Assembly (NCBI GenBank): GCA_004143605.1
Contig: AWVY01000021.1
Location: 41,682-76,038, forward strand
Source: Desulforamulus aquiferis
GTDB taxonomy: Bacteria > Bacillota > Desulfotomaculia > Desulfotomaculales > Desulfotomaculaceae
Reading direction: 5' to 3'
Length of the DNA stretch: 34,357 nucleotides
In this document: one piece after another, positions 27,696 to 34,357 of the stretch
How positions within the stretch are numbered: the first letter of the stretch is position 1
Layout of the letters: every line of letters begins with the position of its first letter
Made by a program: the position numbers and the translations under genes
Notes under the pieces: generated by a model
Database searches by the model: none
What the model was told of the DNA's origin: nothing
What the model saw: the letters and a program-made list of their open reading frames with translations, nothing else

Positions 27696-29824
27696 CTAAT
27701 TACTTTTTACAGGTGGTTTAAACTCAACCTTAACGGTGCCTCCCCTGGTTAACTTACTTCCCGGGGCAGGGTTTTGCGTATTGGCTAGACCGGTGCCACT
27801 GGGCTCAAGCATTAAACCTATGCTCTCCAATAGATTACCCGCCTCCCTTATACTCATGCCCTTTAAGTCGGGGACCGAGACCTGCTCGCCAACCTTAGAA
27901 TTAGCATTTCCAGTAAGATCCAAAATGACGGTAGTTCCGGTTAAAACTAATGCACCACTTTCAGGTATCTGTCCATAAACCACCTTTCCCTGTCCTCTGG
28001 TTTCAAAGGCTAGCCCTGCCTCCCGAAGAACTTTTTGAGCTTCCTCCAAGGAAGGTTCACCACATTGGGAACTCCCACTTCAATTCTTTCTTCTTCAATT
28101 TCCCATGGGTTAATTTTGGGTTTTGGCAGATCCTTTTGTTCAGGTACACCCAGATAGCGTAATACGTCCAGGGCCAGGGAAGAGAACACCGGGGCCGCCA
28201 CCATACCGCCGTAATAATTTCCACCCTGGGGCTCAGCAATCATTATTAAAACAGAAATCTTTGGATCGTTGACCGGGGCAAAACCGTGAAGGAGGCAACA
28301 TATTTACCGCTGGCATAGCCTCCTCGTTCCGCCACCACCTGGCAGTACCGGTTTTACCCGCAGCCCTATAGCCTTCTACAAAGGCATTTTTTCCTGTACC
28401 CTTGAATACAACATTTTCAAGTAGTTGACTGGTTACCCTAGCAGTTTCCGGCGAAATAACCTGGCGAACCTTCTCAGGGGCAAACTCCTTAATCACCTGT
28501 CCCTTTGGGTCCTCGATGGTCTTAACCAAATGGGGCTTCATTAACACCCCGTCATTGGCCACCGCACTAATTGCGGTAAGTAGTTGAATTGGTGTCACAG
28601 CGATGGATTGACCGATTGACATGGTGGCAATATTTAGATTAGTTGCATCCTTTTCGGGAATTAAAATACCTCTAGCTTCACCCGGCAGGCCAATTCCCGT
28701 CTGATTATTTAGGCCGAATGCCCTAATATATTTATAAAAATTTTCTTTCCCTAGGTTAAGACCAGTTTGAATAAATCCCGGGTTACAGGAGTTTTGAACA
28801 ACTTCCTCAAAGCTCTGACTGCCATGGCCACCGTCTTTCCAGCAGCGAATCTTCCGATCAGCCACCTGGTAATAGCCAGGATCATAAAATCGGTCAGTGG
28901 TTTTTACAGCGTTTTCTTCAAGGGCAGCTGCGGCAGTTACTATTTTGAAGGTGGATCCTGCTCATAGTTATACCATACCGCCGGATTTCGGTCCCATACG
29001 CTCTGGGGGACATCTCGCCATTGGTTGGGATTAAATGTGGGCCTGTTACCAAGGGCTAGGATCTCCCCGGTCTTAGGATCCATCACAATAATAACCGCTA
29101 TTTTAGGATTATATGTCATTACAATCTTATCTAGTTCACGTTCAACAAAATGCTGTATTGTTTGATCCAAGGTTAGAATAAGGTTATTTCCCTGGGTGGG
29201 CGGGATATACTGGTGCAAAGCTTGGGGAATCTCCCGTCCGGCTGCATCATGCTCTATGACAATGCGCCCCGGAACCCCTTTCAAATCTTCTTCAAAGGCT
29301 GCTTCCATACCCATTAAACCTTGATTATCCGTTCCGGTAAATCCCAAAATATGAGGTGCCAGTGCTTCTTGTTTATAATGACGTTTGCTCTCTTCAGCAA
29401 AGCCTATCCCATCTATTTTTAACTCCTTAATCCTATGGGATGTCTCAAAATCAACCTTTCTCTTTAGCCACTCAAAGCGGGACTTTTTTGTAATAATGTT
29501 TTTAACTTTTTCCTCATCCATGTCAAGTATAGGAGCAATTTGAGCAGCCACTTCATCTGGCTTTTTCACGTGTGAGGGTATTACATAAATTGAATCGGCG
29601 CTTATACTCGTGACAAGCTCATTCCCATTACGATCCAAGATGCTACCCCGTTTTGCCTCCACAGGAACATCTCGCATCCGGTTAATAATTCCCTTTTGCC
29701 GGAGTTCGTCTCCACGGACAAATTGAATCCAAGCCAACCGGAAGACAATCAAAGATAATAAAAGGGCACCGATCATGAAAAGCCAGGTAATTCTCCTGCG
29801 GACAAGTATGTTGGTAGTTTTCAA
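27696..29824 (-). CDS. spoVD: Class B penicillin-binding protein with PASTA domains (SpoVD/FtsI)
   Basis: Transpeptidase that cross-links septal or spore-cortex peptidoglycan with the SEDS partner. After repair, 710 aa. One N-terminal membrane segment (ITWLFMIGALLLSLIVF), PBP dimer domain (RGSILDRNGNELVTSI, LAPHILGFTG), transpeptidase domain with active-site Ser in EPGSTFKIV, SCN in VQNSCNPGF and KTG in AAGKTGTAQVV, then two PASTA repeats (VGVPNVVNLSLEEAQKVL; VSVPDLKGMSIREAGNLL). Start TTG 29824 follows GGAGG. Breaks: plus-strand 28960 (GG to G, just before the active Ser), 28341-28342, 28284-28285 and 28052-28053. B. subtilis has pbpB and spoVD side by side; here there is only one, so it may do both jobs. 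Confidence 0.9.
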
Positions 29825-29863
29825 CCTTAATTCCTCCCTGCAGGCCTGACCGTTGCCGCTTCC

Positions 29864-30394
29864 CTAAATCCTTTGCTCCCAGCGGCTCACCATGTCCACA
29901 AAGGCCTCAATTACCGGGCTTTTCTTGCTAGAGTCCAACTGATTGTCCTCCTTCAATCCCGGTGTATTTGCGGCTACCTCTGGGAAAACATTCCTAGCCT
30001 GGGTTTTTTGGCCCTCCTGGGGACTCTTAGGCAAGGCGGCAACCAATACCACATCATTGGGATCAGGTTTTACCATCCCCAATCTGGTTGTGGCTATGGC
30101 CTCTACTCGTTGTAATGATAGTAACTGACTGGCTTGGGTCTCCAAATATTCCTGCTCGGCCTGGAGATAAGCCAGATCCTTTTGCAGCTGAGTAATCTGA
30201 AAACCCACAGCCGCCACCTGAGAAAAGTAATAAGCAACAGTAACCCCTGCCAGAAACATGGTTAGGATGCAGCTTGTAAGAAGTACTTTTCCTCGAACAA
30301 TTGCCCGTCTGGAAAATTCCTTTTTTGTACTGGTCCTTTCCACCTGTTGTTCCTGGGGTGAAACGTAGCTAAATTTTTCCTGTGCTACACTCAA
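29864..30394 (-). CDS. ftsL: Cell division protein FtsL (septum formation initiator type)
   Basis: Small bitopic protein, intact, 176 aa. A cytoplasmic head (SYVSPQEQQVERTSTKKEF) precedes one membrane segment (VLLTSCILTMFLAGVTVAYYF) and a coiled coil (FQITQLQKDLAYLQAEQEYL, LETQASQLLSL), ending with the typical EAIATTRLGMVKPDPNDVV. The C-terminal tail of about 60 residues (KSPQEGQKTQARNVF and beyond) is longer than usual for FtsL and of low complexity. Start TTG 30394 has GGAAGGTG upstream. Its place between rsmH and the PBP gene fixes the identity better than sequence does. Confidence 0.87.
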   Translation of the reverse strand: MSVAQEKFSYVSPQEQQVERTSTKKEFSRRAIVRGKVLLTSCILTMFLAGVTVAYYFSQVAAVGFQITQLQKDLAYLQAEQEYLETQASQLLSLQRVEAIATTRLGMVKPDPNDVVLVAALPKSPQEGQKTQARNVFPEVAANTPGLKEDNQLDSSKKSPVIEAFVDMVSRWEQRI

Positions 30395-30470
30395 GCTTAT
30401 TCACCTTCCCGCCTTTTTAGAACTCATCCCAGTGTTATATAAAACCTCTATTACCATATTTATGAAATAA

Positions 30471-31406
30471 CTAAATTTTTTCAGCAATCCTTAATTTTGC
30501 ACTGCGAGCCCGGGGATTAATTTCAATCTCTTCTTCCCTTGGAGCCACAGGTTTTCCTGTTATAATCTTTAGCTGAGACTTATTACCACAAGCACAGACA
30601 GGAAATGCAGGTGGGCATATACAAGGATTGGCAAGTTCTTTATAGGTCTCCTTGATGATCCTATCCTCCAGGGAGTGAAAAGTGATTACACATATCCTTC
30701 CCCCAGGCTTTAGTACCCCTACGGCACCTTTAATTGCCTCAGCTAAGATTCCCAGTTCATCATTTACGGCAATTCTTAATGCCTGAAAGGTCCTTTTAGC
30801 CGGGTGTGGCCCTTCACGCCTTGCATTTGCCGGTATAGCTTTTTTAATAACCTCCACCAGCTTTGAAGTGGTGGTTATTTGCTCCCTAGCCCTTTCAGCA
30901 ACTATAAATGAAGCTATTCTTTTAGCCCAACGTTCTTCACCATAGTTCTTAATGATCTTGGTAAGTTCTCCTTCGGATAAATGGTTGACCAATTCCCTGG
31001 CACTGACCGGCTGCTCAGGACTCATTCTCATATCCAAATCAGCATCATGCATGTAGCTGAACCCCCTCTCAGGGGTATCCAGTTGGTAGGATGAAACTCC
31101 CAGGTCAAATAGTACTCCATCTATCTGGGAAATATTCAGTTCCTGTAAAACTACCGAAAGCTTGCTAAAGTTACTTAATACCCCTTGGAATTGCCCTTCA
31201 AATTCTTGTAAGCGTTCCACGGCATTATTAATGGCTGCAGGATCCTGATCTAAACCAACAAGGCGCCCCTTTGGACCAAGGCGCCTGAGTATTTCAGCAC
31301 TGTGCCCTGCACCACCAAGAGTGCAATCAACATAGATCCCTTCGGGATAAATATTCAAGCCTTCAATTGACTCCTGCAGCAACACCGAAACATGTTTAAA
31401 TTCCAT
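30471..31406 (-). CDS. rsmH: 16S rRNA (cytosine(1402)-N4)-methyltransferase RsmH
   Basis: Methylates C1402 of 16S rRNA in the ribosomal P site. Intact, 311 aa. [16 protein letters not shown]-binding [15 protein letters not shown] and [85 protein letters not shown], and a Cys-rich segment [13 protein letters not shown] near the C-terminus. Start ATG 31406 follows GGAAGGTGG. It lies 76 bp after mraZ, the standard order at the head of the dcw cluster. Confidence 0.96.
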   Translation of the reverse strand: MEFKHVSVLLQESIEGLNIYPEGIYVDCTLGGAGHSAEILRRLGPKGRLVGLDQDPAAINNAVERLQEFEGQFQGVLSNFSKLSVVLQELNISQIDGVLFDLGVSSYQLDTPERGFSYMHDADLDMRMSPEQPVSARELVNHLSEGELTKIIKNYGEERWAKRIASFIVAERAREQITTTSKLVEVIKKAIPANARREGPHPAKRTFQALRIAVNDELGILAEAIKGAVGVLKPGGRICVITFHSLEDRIIKETYKELANPCICPPAFPVCACGNKSQLKIITGKPVAPREEEIEINPRARSAKLRIAEKI

Positions 31407-31482
31407 TATGGTTTAGCTCTTCCACCTTCCAGAGGCTGTTCTTAAAATATAGTTTACCCAATGTTCAAAAGGCTATTAACAC

Positions 31483-31910
31483 CTATAACAGATCCACAAT
31501 CTTTTCAGCCAATTCCTCAAAGGATGCTTCCGCCTGGGTATTATAACGATCCCACTCAGCTTTAGACCATATTTCAACCCGGGTTGATACCCCCACTATT
31601 ACGGTTTCCTTGTCCAATTTGGCATACTCTCTTAGATTATTGGGCAGCAAAATGCGGCCCTGTTTATCTACCTCGCATTCGGTAGCTCCCGAAAAGAAAA
31701 AACGTACAAAGGCCCGGGCATCTGCCTGGCAAAGGGCAGTGACTTAAGCTTTTGTTCAACCTCAGCCCATTCATGGAGAGGATAAACAAAAAGACAGTTG
31801 TCTAAACCCTTGGTGACAATAAACCGGTCACCCAGGCCTTCACGGAAACGGGCAGGGATTATGAGTCGACCCTTTGGGTCAGTATTGTGTTGGAATTCCC
31901 CCATAAACAT
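31483..31910 (-). CDS. mraZ: Transcriptional regulator MraZ
   Basis: Ring-forming AbrB-like DNA-binding protein that controls the dcw operon from its own promoter. After repair, 142 aa with two MraZ repeats: [19 protein letters not shown] with [12 protein letters not shown], and [20 protein letters not shown] with [12 protein letters not shown]; both have the DXKGR/DXQGR motif. ATG 31910 fits family alignments; an open frame continues to 31946 without a ribosome site. One break at plus-strand 31722 (CC to C). Three operator repeats lie 32-60 bp upstream. Confidence 0.93.
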
Positions 31911-31941
31911 AGTATCTTGCTCCACTTCCCGGGTATTTTCC

Positions 31942-31969
31942 ACCACTTCGTACCACTTTACACCACTTT
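31942..31969. promoter_or_regulatory. MraZ operator: three 10-bp-phased repeats
   Basis: On the minus strand AAAGTGGT (31962-31969), AAAGTGGT (31952-31959) and GAAGTGGT (31942-31949) recur with exact 10-bp period, and a weaker GGAAGTGG lies near 31922. MraZ proteins are known to bind arrays of short GTGG/TGGG-containing direct repeats at one-turn spacing before mraZ. The array lies between the predicted promoter and the start codon. Confidence 0.85.
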
Positions 31970-31999
31970 ATTTCGCTACAGAGGGGCGATTTCCTGCTA

Positions 32000-32029
32000 A
32001 AGATATGTACTATTGGAATATTTTTTCAA
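32000..32029 (-). promoter_or_regulatory. Probable promoter of the mraZ-dcw operon
   Basis: Minus strand TTGAAA (plus 32024-32029), 18-bp spacer, TATCTT (plus 32000-32005). Matches to sigma-A hexamers are 5 of 6 and 4 of 6. The -35 lies within the T-tract of the upstream terminator, so the two signals overlap. Confidence 0.45.
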
Positions 32030-32058
32030 AAAAATAACCAGTTCTGGGTTAGAACTGG
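32022..32058 (-). terminator. Terminator after the PHP phosphatase gene
   Basis: CCAGTTCT (32038-32045) and AGAACTGG (32051-32058) form a perfect 8-bp stem with a five-base loop; on the minus strand TTATTTTTTT follows. It insulates the dcw operon from the upstream genes. Confidence 0.88.
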
Positions 32059-32065
32059 TCAGACA

Positions 32066-32088
32066 GTCGAGAAATTATCTTGTTCGGG
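32066..32088. repeat. Short partial copy of the end-of-window repeat
   Basis: GTCGAGAAATTATCTTGTTC followed by GGG resembles GTCGAGAAACTACCTATATTC followed by GGG at 34247-34270, differing by a few bases and a one-base gap. Its place just upstream of a terminator suggests a truncated copy of the palindromic element. Confidence 0.45.
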
Positions 32089-32109
32089 GCAGATCGGCTA
32101 GACTTTTTA

Positions 32110-32917
32110 TTAAAGATCCACTAAGCTCCGGCGTCTCTTCTCAAAGACAGCTACTTGCCTAAACCCAATGCTCTTTAATATTTCCACAGCCCTTTCCAAA
32201 CCCTCACCCACAAGCTCCGGCTTATGGGCATCGGAGCCAGGGTCACCGGAACTCCATATTCGTGACACAGGGCTAAAAACTCCGGTGCGGGATATAATTC
32301 TCCACAGGGATAGCGCCAACCTGCTGCATTAACATCCACACAGAGGTCATTTTTTTTAGGGCTAGCACAGTATCAAGATAAAGCCCTTCCAGAGGCATGC
32401 TTGCCCTAAACCCAAATTTTTTAATTAAATCAGGATGTCCAATTATATCAAAAAGCCCGGTTTCTGCGGCCCGCCGTACATGATCAAAGTAATTGTAATA
32501 GAGATCATCAATATTAAAATCTTTATACTTGTCCAATTGGGCGGGATCATCAAAGGCCCAATCATTCAAAAAATGGACTGAGCCGATAACGTAATCTAAG
32601 GGGATAGCGGCTAGGAGTTGGGCCAATTCCCCTTCATGCCCAGGTATGTAATCAGCTTCAATTCCCAATTTTATCGATAGATCCGGGTTTAATTGTTGAG
32701 CTTTTTGCACCTCATCAATGTAGAGTGCCAGCTCTGCTTGAGTCATGGCCAACTCCCTATCCCTTAACTCCTCCGACAGCCAGTAAAGGGGAAGGTGATC
32801 GGAAAAACCGAACTCAGTTAGCCCCTTTTTTCTAGCTGCTGTTATATACTCACCTACTGTCCCTATGGCATGTCCACATCGAAAGGTATGTATGTGATAA
32901 TCAACCAGCAAAATCAT
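32110..32917 (-). CDS. PHP-domain phosphatase, histidinol-phosphatase (HisJ/HisK) like
   Basis: Metal-dependent phosphoesterase of the PHP superfamily. After repair, 269 aa, normal for histidinol-phosphatases. Metal ligands lie in VDYHIHTFRCGHA, GFSDHLPL, GIEADYIPGHE, IGSVHFL, DIIGHPDLIKKF, and the C-terminal GSDAHKPE; DVNAAGWRYPCGELYP is typical of the HisJ type. No other his gene is nearby, so the physiological substrate is uncertain. Breaks: plus-strand T8 at 32350-32357 (should be T9) and 32237-32238 (CCC to CC). ATG 32917 sits close to GAGGAG; TTG at 32911 has better spacing. Terminator follows at 32022-32058. Confidence 0.83.
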
Positions 32918-32957
32918 TCACTCCTCTGTAGGTTTCTCTTTTTCAGCAGGTATATAA

Positions 32958-33888
32958 TTATTTTCTTACAGAATTAATACCACACACCCTTAAAATATCA
33001 GGCAGTGCTTGACGGGTAGCATACTCTCCCTGGGCAATAATAGAAGGTATCTTTTCAAAATCCCAGGCACCAACTCCCTTTAACAAGGGCTGCACCCTTA
33101 CATCTGCATTGCCGTCCAAAACATATTCCAGGGCATCTGTTCTGATTATATCAATGGTCTGTCCCATTACATCAATAATATTTCTTAGCTTTCTACATTC
33201 CTCTCCATTATTACCTAGATCTATGGCTATTACCGCATCGGCTCCCATGGCCTTTAAGACTTGTGCCGGTACGTTTTCCCTGAGACCCCCATCCACCAAA
33301 AGGTAATCCTTCACCCTTTTAGGTTCAAAGATACCTGGCACTGCAGTACTGGCCCTAACCGCTTCCCAAACCGGTATGCCACTTATAAACACCTGATCCC
33401 TCATAGCCCTTAACCTTTGTCGGGTGTGGCGACTTAAAAATATCACCTTGGTTCCACAATTAATATCCACTGTGGTGATGGCCAGCTCCGTATGGCCGTT
33501 TTCAAATTTTATATTCTTAAGCTTTTCCTTTATAAAGCGTTCTAGCTTAGTACCCCTCATTAAACCCAGCGGGGATCTAAAGGGACTGGGAATATGGACA
33601 AAATCAAAAAACAGCCTTGCTGTCATAACAAAAAAATTCTCCACTGCAGCAAACTCATCTATAAACATTCCAGCCTTAGGCTTAGAACTAATTTTTCCAG
33701 TTCTGACACACTCCAGCCAGCAGCATAGAGGCGCCGACCATACTTCCCGCACTGGTTCCTGCAATCATTTGAGGTCTAATGCCATACTCTTCAAGAACCT
33801 TGATCGCCCCGACATGGGCAGCTCCCCTAACAAAGCCTCCCCCAAGGGCCAAGCCAATTTTTTCATTCTTTCCACCACCCCATAACAT
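32958..33888 (-). CDS. Patatin-like phospholipase (RssA/NTE family)
   Basis: Predicted serine esterase with a Ser-Asp dyad acting on membrane lipids. After repair, 310 aa. Oxyanion loop [16 protein letters not shown], nucleophile elbow GTSAGS, and the Asp in [23 protein letters not shown] and [15 protein letters not shown] lie between. Two breaks in the same region: plus-strand 33713-33714 (CCC to CC) and 33674-33675 (CCC to CC); together they restore [19 protein letters not shown]. The start is uncertain: ATG 33888 lies inside an inverted repeat; if the T6 at about 33858 were T7, an ATG reading [11 protein letters not shown] would be a better start. Distinct from the cell-division genes downstream. 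Confidence 0.85.
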
Positions 33889-33909
33889 ATTATGAAAAAA
33901 TATGTTATG
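33881..33909. repeat. Inverted repeat over the patatin-gene start
   Basis: CATAACATA (33881-33889) and TATGTTATG (33901-33909) are perfect 9-bp arms with an 11-bp A-rich centre. It may be an operator or an mRNA hairpin covering the start codon. Confidence 0.6.
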
Positions 33910-34241
33910 AGGTGAGCAAAGAACGACTTAAAGGTCTTTTAGGTTATTGGTTTTTTTATAATCTCAAAACTAAGACAAATATTGTTAAATCTAATTTCTT
34001 ATTTACCCACTTGTTTTGGGGACAATATTAATGGTTTCAAAAAATTTAAGAACGGGGAGGTAGAAAAATTTGCAAAATAACCAAAAAGCCCCCGGTTCCA
34101 AAGGATGTCTATGGCACTGGGGAAATAATGTGCAGGGCGCAAACCTAAAAATTGACCCACCTGGACCAGAAGCAAAGGTTCATCCTCTAACAAAGAGAGC
34201 GGAATAATCTACATTGGCAGCAGCACCTGCAAAGGTGCTGC
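33910..34241. other. Intergenic stretch with an unrecognised ORF remnant
   Basis: No convincing gene. An open frame on the minus strand from 34193 to 33999 encodes 64 aa beginning MLEDEPLLLVQVGQFLGL, with a proline- and aromatic-rich middle (PAHYFPSAIDILWNRGLFGY) that looks protein-like; the frame is open a few codons further upstream (IIPLS) without a start. It has no ribosome binding site and no family I can name, so it may be a decayed fragment. The rest is AT-rich with no other signal. Confidence 0.35.
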
Positions 34242-34257
34242 AGTTTGTCGAGAAACT
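34220..34257. repeat. Two adjacent hairpins at the edge of the right-end repeat
   Basis: GCAGCACCT (34220-34228) pairs perfectly with AGGTGCTGC (34233-34241) around GCAA; AGTTT (34242-34246) pairs with AAACT (34253-34257). No gene ends close by, so they are more likely part of the repeat element than a terminator. Confidence 0.55.
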
Positions 34258-34357
34258 ACCTATATTCGGGTTTTATTAATCCCTCACGACTCCTCTCTCC
34301 GCAGTGGACAGCGCTAATCGCTTGCTTCGGGCGAAAATGGCCGCCTTCGAGTAAACA
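34242..34357. repeat. Half-copy of a palindromic repeat at the right end of the window
   Basis: Imperfect inverted copy of bases 58-157: GGGTTTTATTAATCCC at 34268-34283, GCAGTGGA, CAGCGCT and GCGAAAATGG (34331-34340) all match the reverse complement of the left end in the same order. The sequence stops at CTTCGAGTAAACA, the left arm of the central hairpin seen whole at the left end. The GC hairpin of the left copy (34-57) has no counterpart in the part of this arm that is present. Confidence 0.65.

Noticed and set aside
179-33888. The many split genes as true pseudogenes or as programmed frameshifting
   Set aside because: The breaks hit essential genes, follow a single pattern (loss from homopolymers), have no slippery-site plus pseudoknot arrangement, and repair to exact family lengths. 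Error is the simpler explanation.
1-34357. CRISPR array, tRNA, rRNA, prophage or a complete insertion sequence
   Set aside because: No regularly spaced repeats, no cloverleaf or rRNA signature, no integrase, transposase or phage structural gene was seen; only the short palindromic repeats at the ends suggest mobility.

Overview
The window looks like a chromosomal contig from a strictly anaerobic, endospore-forming Firmicute of the Peptococcaceae type (Desulfotomaculum/Pelotomaculum-like). The reasons are a complete division and cell-wall (dcw) cluster joined to spoIIGA-sigE-sigG, a class III (anaerobic) ribonucleotide reductase, a spore photoproduct lyase-family gene, and a meso-DAP type MurE. 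This assignment rests on gene content and protein resemblance only. No rRNA, tRNA or CRISPR was seen.

Layout. Every gene except splB is on the minus strand, so transcription runs from high to low coordinates. From the right: a half-copy of a palindromic repeat and a featureless or remnant stretch (33.9-34.36 kb); a patatin-like lipase and a PHP-type phosphatase (32.1-33.9 kb); then a terminator, a promoter and three 10-bp-phased MraZ boxes that open the dcw cluster. The dcw order is mraZ, rsmH, ftsL, spoVD/ftsI, (terminator), murE, murF, mraY, murD, ftsW/spoVE, murG, murC, murB, murA, divIB, two DUF881 genes, sbp, ftsA, ftsZ (31.9-11.4 kb). Next come a 48-codon ORF, a DUF2007 protein, the mother-cell and forespore sigma block spoIIGA-sigE-sigG (10.7-8.06 kb) and the PRC-barrel gene ylmC/ymxH. 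A lactate-oxidation operon follows (lutC, then a fused lutB-lutA; 7.4-4.6 kb). Divergent from it is splB (+). The left end holds nrdR, nrdD and nrdG, with a NrdR box in front, and the other half-copy of the palindromic repeat.

Quality of the sequence. About 47 frame breaks interrupt most genes, including essential ones (ftsZ, mraY, murA-G). Nearly all are explained by the loss of one base (four times two bases) from a short homopolymer. Restoring those bases gives full-length proteins of normal family size and an exact multiple of three in each case. I therefore annotate these as intact genes with sequence errors, not pseudogenes, and give each break position.

How the genes work together. 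MraZ and RsmH lead an operon that makes and flips the peptidoglycan precursor (MurA-G, MraY), polymerises and cross-links it (FtsW/SpoVE, SpoVD/FtsI) and builds the divisome (FtsL, DivIB, FtsA, FtsZ, Sbp). The same locus then supplies the sporulation sigma factors that use septation as their cue. The points most worth a second look are an FtsA that lacks subdomain 1C, a spore photoproduct lyase homologue with Ala at the usual catalytic Cys position, the fused LutB-LutA with a FadR/LldR-type operator, a good sigma-F-type promoter before sigG, and the inverted palindromic repeats at both contig ends.
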